A DNA stretch of 55,172 nt, from NCBI GenBank assembly GCA_027943245.1, contig JANDJZ010000325.1, forward strand, positions 1 through 55,172. Direction: 5' to 3'. A program made the translations under genes and the position numbers. The notes beneath the pieces are model-generated. The model saw only the letters and a list, made by a program, of their open reading frames with translations, was not told the DNA's origin and did not search any database. The DNA is from Acanthamoeba sp. SK_2022b. Taxonomy: Eukaryota > Discosea > Longamoebia > Acanthamoebidae. The first letter of the stretch is position 1. Every line of letters begins with the position of its first letter. Below, one piece after another: positions 36,075-47,505 of the stretch.

Positions 36075-37862
36075 ATGGCTACAAGGCAACGATACCAACC
36101 ATTGGGCAGTAACGGACAAGAGCTGCAGACTACGCATCGAGTGGCCATCATTGGCACAGGCGCGTACGCCCAAGCGCTCGGGGCTCGCTTCGCCGCGAAT
36201 GGCGTGGAGGTGGTCTACGGCAGTCGGAGCGCCGAACGAGCGGAACATCAACAGGAGCAGCAGCAGTGCCCGATGATGCTTCAGGGCTGCCCGGTTCGTG
36301 GTCCCTGCGCAGCCGTGAGCGGGGCCGACGTCGTGGTGCTGGCCATCCCTCTCGGGGCCCACTCGGCTATGGCCGACTGCATCAAACGGGTCATCTCCGG
36401 CCGCGGCGTGGTCCTGATTGATGTCAGCAACAGTCCGCTCGATTCAGCCTCGCGCACCTCCTGGCTCGCCTTGCCGTCGTGCCTGAAGAGGCCTACATCC
36501 ACTACAGCTGCGAAGGCCACGGCGCCACCTCACCACGTTATGCCCGAGGGATACGCTACGCTTCCAAGCGCCGCGGCTCTGGCCCAGCACAACTGCGAGG
36601 GCTGCCCAAGCGGCTGCCACGCATCTTCGTCGTCCTCCGCGCCCAAGGCCGTGGACATAGAAGACCTTGTCACGGCCGACCACCCTCGCCGCTACTCGCA
36701 CTACGCCTCGGCTCGTCACCAGCACGACATTGAAACGGGCGGCAGGGAGGAGGAAGACGAGGAGGAAGAGGAAGACGTGGACTACGACAAGCTGTCCAAC
36801 GCGGAGCGACTGCAGCGACTCATGCCCGATGTCGACGTCGTGAAGGCGTTTAACACGGTGTCCGCCTACACTCTCAAATCGGGAATCGGAGCTCGGCTCG
36901 ACGATCGGGTGCTCGTGTGCGGCGATCGGCCGGCGGCCAAGGAGCTGGTCTCCCGCTTGGTGCACGCCATCGGCATGCGTCCAGTAGACGCCGGCCCGCT
37001 GGCCGCCGCGCGCGAGATCGAGCGTCGACCGCTGCAACTCTTTGAGGAGTGGCGCACTGCCTTCTGGGTGAGCATCGCCCTGCTGGTGGCGGCCTACGCG
37101 TTCGTGGCCATCCGCGACGTGTGGCTGGCGGCAGAGCCGGGCCAGGCGCCCAAGTGGCGCGACCTCCTCCTGCTCAAGTTCAACGTCGTCATCGCGTGGC
37201 ACGCGCTGGCGCTGCTCACGCTCACATTTGGCGCCGGCGTGGTCGCCGCCCTGCGCCAGCTGGTCACCGGCACCATGAAGCGCGCCTTCCCCCAGTGGCT
37301 CGACGCCTGGCTGCGCGCGCGCAAGGCCCTCGGCCTACTGGGCGTCGGCTCGGCCGCCCTACACGTCGTGGCCGCCCTGCTCACCAACTCCCTTTTTGTC
37401 GACTGGCCCTACATCGAGTCGCGCGAGGGCACCGAGTTCCAGGGCTCCATGCTCGCCGCCATCCTGGCCGGCGGCGTCTACGCTGCGCTTGCCCTCACCT
37501 CCCTGCCCTCGGTCGCCGCCAGCCTCTCGTGGCGCGAGTGGGACTTCATGCAGTCCAAGCTGGGGCACGTCGGCCTCGCCCTGGCCGCCGCCCACGTCCT
37601 CCTCATGAGCTTCGCCCTGGGCGACCTCCCCGAGGCCGACCTCTGGCGCGACCGCTACTGGCTGCCCCCCGTCTCCGTGCTCGCCGTAGCGCCGGCCCTG
37701 CTCGTGCTGCTCCTCCGGCTCGCCATCGTCCTCCCGCCCCTATCCGGGCGACTGGCCCGCATCCGCGGCACCGCCGCCCCTGCGCAGCCATCGCGGAACG
37801 GCGGCGGCGAGAACATGGGGAGGGCCACGAAGACGGCCGCGACGAGCAGCATCAACAGCTGA
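36075..37862 (+). CDS. STEAP-type metalloreductase, single exon
   Basis: 595 residues in one exon. The N-terminal F420H2/NADP oxidoreductase-like Rossmann domain (HRVAIIGTGAYAQALGARFA, VVYGSRSAER, ADVVVLAIPLGAH, VVKAFNTVSAY) is followed by about six membrane helices of the ferric reductase type. Candidate haem histidines: GLLGVGSAALHVVAALL and KLGHVGLALAAAHVLLMSF, the latter preceded by WREWDFMQS, a STEAP signature. STEAP proteins reduce Fe3+ and Cu2+ with NADPH through FAD and haem. An insert of about 130 residues interrupts the Rossmann domain, with Cys clusters (CPMMLQGCPVRGPC; NCEGCPSGCH) and a Glu/Asp run. The lack of introns is exceptional here. Very high GC after 37000. Confidence 0.9.
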   Translation: MATRQRYQPLGSNGQELQTTHRVAIIGTGAYAQALGARFAANGVEVVYGSRSAERAEHQQEQQQCPMMLQGCPVRGPCAAVSGADVVVLAIPLGAHSAMADCIKRVISGRGVVLIDVSNSPLDSASRTSWLALPSCLKRPTSTTAAKATAPPHHVMPEGYATLPSAAALAQHNCEGCPSGCHASSSSSAPKAVDIEDLVTADHPRRYSHYASARHQHDIETGGREEEDEEEEEDVDYDKLSNAERLQRLMPDVDVVKAFNTVSAYTLKSGIGARLDDRVLVCGDRPAAKELVSRLVHAIGMRPVDAGPLAAAREIERRPLQLFEEWRTAFWVSIALLVAAYAFVAIRDVWLAAEPGQAPKWRDLLLLKFNVVIAWHALALLTLTFGAGVVAALRQLVTGTMKRAFPQWLDAWLRARKALGLLGVGSAALHVVAALLTNSLFVDWPYIESREGTEFQGSMLAAILAGGVYAALALTSLPSVAASLSWREWDFMQSKLGHVGLALAAAHVLLMSFALGDLPEADLWRDRYWLPPVSVLAVAPALLVLLLRLAIVLPPLSGRLARIRGTAAPAQPSRNGGGENMGRATKTAATSSINS

Positions 37863-38040
37863 CCTCCTCTCCCTGCCCGTTCACCGATTTGCGCATATGC
37901 TGGCGCGACCCAGAAACACCGACAAACAACCGCACGCGCCACAAGGAGAAGGGAAGCGCAACGCACGCGCGCGCACGCGTAGGTCGCTCTGTTGTATACA
38001 AAAAAAGAACATGGTGTCGTGTTGCGAAGAAAAAGCGCCC

Positions 38041-38441
38041 CTAGTAGGTCTCGTCAGTCTTGCCGTCGGGGTAGTCCTCCAGCGACAGCGTGACCGTGCC
38101 CGAGCAGTCCAGATCCTGCGGCGCACAGACTGCCGTGAGCAGAGGAAAGAGAGAAAAGAGAGAGAGAGAGAAAGGAGAGAGTAAAGAGAAGGGGGGGAGG
38201 CACCTGATCTCGGTAGATGCCGACGAGGGCATCGGCGCGCGAGTAGAAGGTGTCCTTGAGCGAAATGACGATGCACTGCAGGTCGTCGTCCTCCACGCGC
38301 GATCGAATGTAGCGCACCACCTTGGCGATGTTGTGGTTGTCCAACGCGGCGTCCACCTCGTCGAGCACAAAGAACGGCGACGGCTGGTAACTGGTCCGCA
38401 GAACACCGACATCATCATCAAGTCAGCTTACGCGATTGCCC

Positions 38442-38500
<59 letters not shown>

Positions 38501-38806
38501 CACAAACGGTCGAACGCTGGGGAGTGTGGACGGTACCTGTGGATGGCGAAGAGGAGGGCGAGAGCGGCGACGGTTCGCTCGCCGCCAGAGAGCTGCTCGA
38601 TGTCGCGGAATCGCTTGAGGGGCGGCATGGCGTTGTACTTGATGCCGTGCAGGTAGGGCTCGTCGGGGTTCTCCAGGTTGAGGAAGGCCGTGCCGCCCAC
38701 GTGCGAAGTGCTGCGGGTCAGCGCCTTGTAGATCGTGTCGATGTTCTCCGCGATGTGGTTGTAGGCCTTCATGAACCTGTGTTCACATGAGCGTCAGCAC
38801 GTGTCG

Positions 38807-38878
<72 letters not shown>

Positions 38879-41800
38879 GGGCAGTGTCACGCACGTGTCG
38901 TATCTCTCCTGCTTCTTGGCGGCGAATCGTTCGGCGGCCTCCTTGGCGCGCATGCGGGCCTCCTCGAACTGGTCCTCGGTGGAGCGGAGTCGCGTCTCGA
39001 CCTCGTTGAAGTGGTCCAACGCACGGAGGTTGGGCGCCATCTTCTGCATCGCCAGGTTGATGGTCTGCAGCTTGTGCTCAAACTCCTGCTTGAGGCGCGC
39101 CTCGTCGTCCTTGGACACCTGTGTGCGCCCATGCACCACACCCGAATCCACACGCACGGATGAGTGTGGGGCCAGCACAGGGAAGAGGGCGCACGCGTAC
39201 GTTCTGGAGCTTCTTGTCGAGCTTGGAGAAGTTCAGGCGGATCTCGTCCTCCTTTTCGGTCATCTCGCGGACGTCCTGGGTAGCCAGCTCCATCTCCTCG
39301 CTGGGGAACTCCACCGGGAGCGACACCACTTCTGCGCACACATGAAAGAGAGATGGAGAGAGAGAGAGAGAGAGAGAGCGAAGATTAGGGACGCCATTCA
39401 AGAAGATGAGATGATGATGATGATGAAGATTATGGACTCTGTTCACTCACCCACGGCGCCTTCTGCCAGTTGCGGGAGCTCGATGTTCTCGACCTTGCAG
39501 CGCTGGTACAGGTTGTGCCTTCGCATGCGCAGCTGATCCACCTCCGTTTCCTACAGGAAGCGCAACGACGCCGCACACGCATGGGAGAGGGGTCAGTGGC
39601 TACACAAAGGAGGAGCAGAGGGGGGGAGGCCGCGTACGAGGGCGGTGAGTTGCTTGTGCTGCTTTCCGGCCTGCTCGATGAGGCCGTTGAGCCTCTTCTT
39701 GATGTCCTGGAGCTCGCCTTCGAGGCTGTCCACCTCCTGCTTGGCCTCGTCTCTCTGCTGCTTGAGCTCGTCGGCCTCCTTCTCCTCCTTCTTGGCCTCC
39801 TTCTCCAGCACCTTGATGCTCTTCTCCAGCTCCTTGAGCGCCGCCTTGTCGTCCTTGATTCGCTGCTTGATCTGATTGAGGGTGGTCTCCACGTCTCTGT
39901 TCTGTTCGTATTTCAGCCTGCGCGCGCATGTGTGTGCCCCCCCCCCAAACGCGTGGTTAGCCACTCTTCGTTGTCACGCAGCCTCATGAGGAGGCCTGGA
40001 GGGAGCTGCTGCTGCTGCTGCTGCTGCTGGTGGTGGTGGTGGTGGTGGTGGTGGTGGTGGTGGTGGTGGTGGTGGTGGTGGTGGTGGTGAGTAACTGGTT
40101 CTCGAGAAGAGAGGTCTGGTTGCTGAACAGGAGCCGCTTCTCGGCCTTCTCCTTCTCCCAGGCCTCGCGCTTCTCCTCGTACTCGCGGATGTTGGCCACG
40201 CCCACCTGCGCGCTGAACGGCCTGAAGGTCTCGTCCTCGATCTCGTGGATGCGCTCGGTCTGCTCGGCGATGGTGGCCTCGCGGGCGTCGACCGCCTTGG
40301 TGAGCCGCGCGATCTGCTCCTCGAGCGTTTCGATCTCGGCTTCGACGGACTCGCGTTCCTCGCGAGTGCGCGTGAGCTTGTCCTTGGTGAGGCCCAGGTC
40401 GATCTTGAAGTTGTCCAGACGGCCCTGGAGGCCCTGGATCTGCGACGTCAGCTGCTGCTCCCTCGTCACGCCGCGCAGCGTGCGGCCCACTTCGTTCAGC
40501 TCCGTGAGGTACTTGTCCCTCTTCTTCTTGAGACCTGCAGGCAACCGCTTAGTCTCCGCTCCTCCCTCCGTAAAAAGCGAGCGAAACTAAAAGTTTTGAT
40601 AACAAACAAAACAAAACAAAAACAAAAAAAACGAAACAAACAACAAAAACAAAGGATGGAACAGCATTTGTTGCAGAGAGCGACGTGGTGGCGCGTCGTA
40701 CCTTCGACCTTCTTCTCGTCCCACTTCTTGGCCTTGGCTCCGATGCCCGGGCCGCCGGTCATCAATCCCGACTTGCGGATGAGCGTGCCGTTCTTGGAGA
40801 CGGCTGTTCATGGTGGCCAGAGAGGGGGGAGAGAGAAAGAGAGGAAAGGCCGTTAGACGCTCGCAAGCGCGTGTCGATGATAGCCGAGCGATGGGATGAG
40901 AGGAGAGGAGAAGGGGAAGCAAAGGGGGGGGCACGTACTCCTGAGCGGCTGTGCACGGTCGAACGCGAGGGTCTTGGCCTCCTCGAGGGTGTCGCAGTAG
41001 ACGGTGTTGCCGACGGCGTAGAGCACGGCCTTCTGGATTCGGCTGTCGAACTTGAGGAGGTCGATGACAAGCTTGGCCGATTTGTTGGTGGCCAGCTGGT
41101 TGCGCAGGCGCTCGTGGATGGGCTTCACTTGGAGCGTGCTGAGCGGCAGGAAGGTAGCCGTGCCCACGCGCTGCTCCTTCAGATACTGTCGACAGACCAA
41201 ACACAAGCGTCGACGTTCAGAAGACAAGACATGCAATAAATAAATAAATAAATAAATAAAGGCCGAGTGGCATACGTTGATGCATTCCTCGGCGGTCTTG
41301 GCGTCGTCGACGACGATGGCCTCCATGTTTCTGCCCAACACCACCGACACGGCGACGTGGTACTGGCGCGCCTGGGGCTCCACGAGATCGACCTGGGGAG
41401 GAACACGGAGCCAGTGGCGCCTGCGTGAGTCTCCACACTTTTGCAGGACCTGCGTTGGAACCGCACGGCCGCGGGGAGTACAGCGGGTGCGGGAGGGGCC
41501 TCCTCCAGCAGTAGTGGTACCATGCGACCGATCACGCCGGGGAAGATGCGCTTCATGCTCTCGAGCGCCTCCCTGAAGCGGATCTCGCGCTGGTCGGAAC
41601 GGATGTCGACCTTGGCCTCGTTGAGCTGCTCGTGGATGTCCTCGAGCTGGGCCATCAGCTTCTCCTGTTGCTCGCTTGCAGCCTTGTTGGCGGCAGACAC
41701 GACCGAGAGCTCCTCTTCGAGCTCCCGCTTCTTGGCCTCCGTTTGGTCGATGAATTCCTGCACCTTGGAGTACCGCCGCTCGTACTGCTCCTCGGTCTCC

Positions 41801-43673
41801 GCGAGGTGCTTCTTGCGGGCCGAGAGGTCCTCGAGCTTGGCCCTGCTAGTATCGCGCATCTCGGTGTCGAGCCTCTGCTGACGGATCAGGCCCTCCAGCT
41901 CCTGCTTGATCGGCGCAGTCTCGCGACCAGCCCGTTGCTTCCTGGATTGGGGGAGGGCCGCAGCGACCGAGAGATTAATATAAGTACATAATGCGACAGC
42001 GACAGCCACCACACACAGCGAGGAGGATGCAAGGGTCGTGTACATGTTGTTGTACTCCTCGAGCTGCTCCTCGGACAGCACGAGCTTCTCCTCGGCCTCC
42101 CTCTTCTTCACTTCGGCCTCGAAATCGCCCGCCTGCTTGCGCACTTTGGCCAGCGCTCCCTCAAGGGCATCGACCTCGTTGCGCTGCTCGTCGTACTCGG
42201 TCTGCAGCTTCTTGGCCGATTTCTGGGAGGACTCCAAGCGCTGCGTGATGTGCGTGATCTCCTCCCTGTTTTTGATCAGATCGGGCGACTGTCGGACCCA
42301 TCACGCCGCGACACAACAACCAACAACAACAACACGCCGTCCTTTGCGTCAGAGAGCCGAGCCGCGAGGAGTCCGAGACAGGCACGCGGCTGATGATGGA
42401 TCATGGCATACCTTCTTGCGCAGCTCGCGGTCCTTTTGGCGCAGCTGCTTCTCGAGGTCGAGGGTCTTTTGGTGCGACTTGGCTTGGCGCGCCTTCATCT
42501 TCTTGAAGCGCTTCTCCACCTCGTCTCGCGACTTGTCGAGGTCTTCGAGTTGCTTGTTGCCGTTCTCGACGAGCTTCCTGTTCTTGTCCATGTTCTTTTG
42601 GATGTGGAAGAACTGGAACAGCATGTACTCCAGCATCACGTCTTTCTGTAGTTCGCGTGTGTACGTTGCACGGAGGATCCACAGCCACACGTAGGTGCAC
42701 TCTGATAAGAAGAGAGCACGCAGCTGCAACGTCAAGGGAGAGGAGAGAGGCCAAACCTGTTGCTTGACGAGTTCATTGAATCGCTCAGCTTCCTCCTTCT
42801 GTTCCTTGTACTGCTTCTTCTCGGCGGAGATACCCTTCCTCTTTTGAAAGTTGAAGATGGTGTTCTCCTCGGCCTTGTTCTTCTCATCGGCAAGACGGTC
42901 GTATTCCTCGTTGAGCTGGTCGGAGCCCGAGATGGATTCGATGAGGGCCGTCAGCTCCTTGGGCGACTTGGACGCAATGCTCTCCACGTCTCCCTACACG
43001 ACACAAGCAATTAAAAAAAGGATAAAAAATCAAAAATCAAAATCATATAAATTCATTTTATATTCTAATAGTCATTTTTTATATAAAAAAGAAAGGGTCG
43101 GACCTGGAACACGAGGAAGTTGCGTGCTTTGACGAGGATGCCGAATTTCTGAAGGCGGGCATCATAGGCGTCCCAGGAGACGACCTTGCCGTTGATTGAG
43201 TACTCACTGCTTCCGGCGGGTGTGATTTCGCGCCTGAACAGCAACTCGCGTTCCTCGCCCTCGGGCCCGTGGAGGAACACAAGCTGTACCCATGCCCGCT
43301 CCTCGTCGGTGCCTTCCATCTGATCTCCCTCCACGCGGTAAACGAGGTCCCTCAATCGCGTACCGCGCAGCTGCTTCGTCTTCACGCCCAGCACGAAGCT
43401 CACTGCGTCCATGAGATTCGATTTGCCTGTTTCACCAAGTTGCATTAGCGGTGCTGTATGAGGGTTTGGGGGATCAATTACATACCGGCGCCATTAGGAC
43501 CAATGACGGCACTAAACTTGTGAAATGGGCCAATTGTCTGTTCGCCTTTGTACGATTTGAAGTTGAACACCTTCCACACAAAAAAAAAGACAAATTAATC
43601 AAAGTTCGTCCTCTTTTCCATTGACCGAGGCAAAACTCACCTCAATTCGCTCTATTCGGCCTGACTGCGGCAT
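38041..43673 (-). CDS. SMC1: Cohesin subunit SMC1
   Basis: Eighteen exons, all in phase: 43673-43641, 43570-43486, 43426-43104, 42993-42757, 42645-42412, 42288-42044, 41941-41521, 41392-41276, 41185-40939, 40803-40702, 40534-40096, 39917-39638, 39550-39451, 39331-39201, 39118-38895, 38776-38537, 38390-38204, 38115-38041; 1239 residues, close to SMC1 in other eukaryotes. Walker [20 protein letters not shown] is split by intron 2. Two long coiled coils flank a hinge ([19 protein letters not shown] to [10 protein letters not shown]). C-terminal ATPase half: [14 protein letters not shown] and [15 protein letters not shown], ending [16 protein letters not shown] and the C-terminal LEDYP mark SMC1 rather than SMC2-4. 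It forms the cohesin ring with SMC3. Introns hold (CA)n, (GT)n and (GGT)n tracts. Confidence 0.96.
38447..38498 (+). repeat. (CA)n microsatellite in SMC1 intron 16
   Basis: CA on the plus strand, so TG on the SMC1 transcript. It is the only one of the six long dinucleotide tracts in this orientation relative to its gene. It begins about 38 nt behind the donor at 38536. Confidence 0.97.
38811..38876 (-). repeat. (CA)n microsatellite (sense strand) in SMC1 intron 15
   Basis: TG on the plus strand, hence CA on the transcript. It starts about 18 nt behind the donor GTGCGTG at 38894. Confidence 0.97.
40007..40089 (+). repeat. (CTG)n then (GGT)n trinucleotide tract in SMC1 intron 11
   Basis: About seven CTG/CAG units run into about twenty GGT units. 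On the sense strand this is (ACC)n followed by (CAG)n, just behind the donor at 40095. Its length and purity suggest instability. Confidence 0.95.
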
Positions 43674-43864
43674 CTCTCTCAATTTGCTAATGCAGCTGGC
43701 TCTCTTGCTACGCAGTGATGTTATTTGCCTCCTTTCCCGCGTCTTTCACCTTGGCTTTGGCGCCAAAACACATTCATTCTTCGAATCTCCAAACCTATTC
43801 CCAGAATTAAACGAAAAATAAATAACCAAAACGCTGCTTTTGTTTTATGGACTTCTGGCGCTTC

Positions 43865-46252
43865 TCAGAGGAAGGCATCGCAGATGGGCGCGGAGACGCC
43901 CTGAAAGAGGTAAGACGAGAGACTCTCGCCAAAGATGTCGTAGAGCTCCCGATAGTGGGTGGTGAGGTCGGGCATGAGCTTCTCCAGCGCCGCCCTGTGT
44001 TCGGGAGGCGGCACGATGGCCGCGGGAATGGCCGCCGGCGCCTTGCCTTCCTCGTCCATACGCTCTCCGCCGTTGCCCTCCTCCTTCTCCTTGCCCTTCT
44101 TATCGCTGCCGTTTGCGTTGCCCTCCTCCGTCTCCATGCCGTCATCCTTCTCCTTCTTGACAGCCAGACCGGGCTTGGCCGTCTTGGCCGCATACGCTGC
44201 CGACGTGCTCTGTTCCAGGTAGCGCCCTGCCGCTTTCTGCGCGCGGACACGAACGAGAGCATTAGGACTCGGTGAGCGACTCCTCGACGTGAAGGTGAAC
44301 GCGCGCGCGCGCGTGTGTGGCCTACCAGCAATGCGCCGTAACACTTCTTGGCCTCGAGCCGACGAACGGCGTTGGTGCCGTTAAGTTCGGGTTCGAGGAG
44401 CGTGAGGTAGGACTTGAGGTTGGGCAAGATGAGCAGCTGCGTGACGTAGTGCCCGAGCGAGCTCAGCCCTACGATCGCACCGTAGTGGGTCGTGAGGGGC
44501 CTGGACAGGTCCAGGAACGCATTGATCAACGTCTTGGTGATGCGGGGCTGCAGGTTCGTGTAGGCCTTGCCAAACCTGCGCGACAGCGAATTAGCCGTTG
44601 GCCCCACCATGGCGAGGCATGGAGGAGAGGAGGGGGCGGGGCGGGAGAGGTGGGGAGGGGCTGAGGCTACCGGAGGCAAATGAAGGCCACCAGCGAAGCG
44701 GCGTAGTCTCTCAGCTCCCAGTGGTCCTCGTTTGGATTCTCGCACAGACGACGGCCAACGAGGCACGTCAAGATGGGCGGCATGAGCTGGTGCAACTGCA
44801 CGAGCGCGGATCGTGAGGCGATGAGGAGCACGCTCCCAGTCACGAGCGAGAAAGCCGAATGATGAGAGTGGAGGAGCCGTACGTAGGGCTCGATGTGGAG
44901 GTTGTTGCTCTGCAGAAGGGCGCGGACCATGCGCATGAGGTTCTTCAGGTAGGCGAGGCTGTGTAGGTTGTGGGTCACCTAGCGTACATGCACAGTCACG
45001 CGAAGAGAGAGAGAGAGAGAGAACAGGTTCAGCCCAGAGCGCACGAATCCGAGATGGACGGGTCTAGGCTGATCGCACCTCGTCTGAAATGAATTGTGTG
45101 AAGTAGGGCAGAAGCTGTTGGATGCCAGGGTCGGTCGCAAGGCTGCTCAGCGCGGCCGTGGCCACCTTTTCGCTGGTACCTGGGAGCATACTGTGAGCCG
45201 CCTGCTGGCTGCGCTTGACGATGCTCAAACGCGAGCGGGGGGGGGGCAAAAATGTACGAAAATATCGCTTCTTGCTCAAACAGATGAATAAATGAATAAA
45301 CAAATAAACAAATAAACAAACAAGCAAATGGGAGAGGACAAGAGCGTGCCCTTGACGGCCTTGGTGATCTTCTCGTAGTAGAGCTGCAGCTCCTTCGACA
45401 GCGTGTGCTTGACGATGGGTCGCACCTGCAGGTCGCTCTCGGCAGCGGCCGCTCGCTTCCTCTTGAGCGCTGGATGATAGAAGCGAAGGAGCGCGCGTGA
45501 GTCGTCGTCCGTGCCCTTGCTCGGCGCACTGGGCGCAAGCTGCGAGGGTGTACCGGCATCACCGGTCTCGATCTGGAGTGTGGGGTTCTGGGGGATGGCC
45601 GGCTGCACGCCCTCAACGGCGAGCCAGTGTGCCGAGAGCGAGCTCTCCCGTGGCGCCTCGGGGAGAGACGAGGCGATGATCTCGCTGAAGTCGATCTCCC
45701 GATCGTCGATGAAGAACAGGTCCTTTGTGCCCACTGGAACGCAACACCACGCAGAAGCAGGGTCAAACTCACCGAGCGCACAGGCCCACACAGCTTCACG
45801 CCTCTGGCTCGAGAGTGGTGAAGCGGCAGGAGGGCGCACCAGCTTTCACGAACTTGAGGGGTTCATTCCCTGAGAAGCCATAAAGGGTCTGCAACCAAGA
45901 GAAGAAGAGGTTAAGAGGCCCAAAGCAGGCACCTCGCACGTTGGCCGAAGAGGGAAGATGAGGGCAAAGAAAAAAAAAGTGACCTCGACGTTACGCAAGC
46001 GAAGGGCGTTGTTCACATCTTCGGTTGTCATTTTTTCCCTCTTTGAATGTCGCATGAATTTGATCGCCTCCTGTGGTACAAGCTTAGAGGAGCCGAGAAG
46101 ACATTTGTTTGCGTTGGGGGGTAAACCTGAATGATCTCGCGCAATCGGTATTCTACATCGGAAGCCAACCCAACGGCCACCTCATTGCTAAGGTTCTCTA
46201 TGCCAACGCTTTCTGCGATCACTTTTATCGAATCGCGAGGCAAGAGGCTCAT
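43865..46252 (-). CDS. TAF6: TFIID/SAGA subunit TAF6
   Basis: Nine exons (46252-46127, 46070-45984, 45888-45840, 45733-45350, 45179-45079, 44978-44883, 44795-44671, 44575-44326, 44236-43865) give about 529 residues. Residues 1-70 form a histone fold (PRDSIKVIAESVGIENLSNE, TTEDVNNALRLRNVE) that pairs with TAF9. The linker has TLYGFSGNEPLKFVKAVG. The C-terminal HEAT region (LSKELQLYYEKITKAV, SLATDPGIQQLLPYFTQFIS, YLHQLMPPILTCLVGRRLC, DYAASLVAFICLRFG) matches TAF6. The tail is Lys/Glu-rich. Intron 4 (45349-45180) requires a GC donor, G|GCACGC; splicing there restores the family sequence exactly (KAVKG-TSEKVATAALSS), whereas read-through gives an AT-rich Leu/Phe/Tyr tail and a stop. SMC1 follows about 190 bp downstream on the same strand. 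Confidence 0.95.
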
Positions 46253-47505
46253 GTTGCTTGTTGGTAGCGGCCTTAAATCAAACGAGAAAATGTGTTTTCT
46301 ATGAGCTAACTTTCGTTCCTTTTCTGCGCAGATATTGTGGGTGGCCTTGCCCCAGGGTGTTTTCATTTTTTGTGTGGATGCTGCAGGAGCAGGTTGATCA
46401 GGGATATCCATTTTGTTGCTGGGCTAACTGAGGCCCAGCTTGCTTGGCTTATAGAGCATGCAAGTATGCTCTTGGTAGGCTACCTTTGTTTCTTGGCCTA
46501 CACACAGCTGTGGCTTGTTCTCATCAGAGGGAATTTTTTTTTTTGTGGTGTGCAGAGGGCTGACACTTGCACTACAAAAGCAACTTTTTGACGTGTGAGA
46601 GTTGGCCTGAAAATTCATGACACAGACCCAGCAGGGTACTTGCAATGTTTTTTAGGGACTGCATATGTGTTCAAATAAAATAATTTCTTGATCTGGTTTT
46701 CTTTACAACTAAATACCAACTTTGTAACTGAGTGTTTAGGAAAATGAGACACTGCCCCTTCTTGAAATGTCTACAGTCAAATCAATAGTCATGCAGCTGT
46801 AGACATTTAGGACACCTTCCCTGACAGGTGCAAAAAAAAGAGTCACTTCTCATTTTCCCAAACACTCAGTTCCAACAACATTTCACCCCAAATTCAATTT
46901 GCTTGGATCTCCTTGTAGTGTGCACACCACTGACACAGGCTCTCACCCTTGCACACATACAGAAAACTATCTGATTACTTAAGACAAATTATGGCAAACT
47001 TGAAATTACAATTGTTAAGTTGATTACTTCCCCTGAGAGCACCTCATTCCAAGGGTAACTGCTATTTAGGCCTACCTATCCACCCCCTTCAAGGGCATAA
47101 CATCGTTCTGGTGCACAACAATCCTGACAAACCATGCCAATAGCCACAGACCACCCAAAGTTGATGCTCCTGAACAACCACATGCGCAGCAAGGACTACT
47201 CCATAGCCCTACCTCCTCTGCCTCCCAAATAATTAGATGATTGAGCAGTGGTATGGTCTGAATGCCAAGTGTATTACAAGTTCCTTCACTCCTGGCTGTC
47301 TGTCTGGTGTTCAAGTGCCCAAGCAGTGGATTAAACACTGTTTGCGCACAATTTGAACACAGTTGAATTCCTAATGGGGTGTGGAACTTACTAGGACACA
47401 AACCCTTTTTGGGCTCTGGGCGTCCTCTTCAAATTCGGCATAAGTCAAAGTCAGAGACAAAGAGGAAGTAGGAGGAGAACAAGCTCTCGCCTGCGTTCCT
47501 CAACA
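46253..47505. other. Gene-free, AT-richer segment
   Basis: About 1.25 kb with no supported exon. Base composition shifts to visibly lower GC from about 46,260 and stays so to about 47,450. It contains the foldback repeat at 46726-46871 and several A and T runs. Divergent promoters for TAF6 and the glycosyltransferase gene probably lie at its ends. Confidence 0.6.
46726..46871. repeat. Imperfect 146-bp foldback element, MITE-like
   Basis: The outer arms 46726-46749 and 46848-46871 are reverse complements at 23 of 24 positions. The inner arms 46765-46776 and 46797-46808 match at 12 of 12. The whole unit can fold into a long hairpin with an internal bulge. It lies in AT-rich intergenic DNA and has no open frame. 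A miniature inverted-repeat transposon or a structured RNA are both possible; a clear target-site duplication was not seen. Confidence 0.75.
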
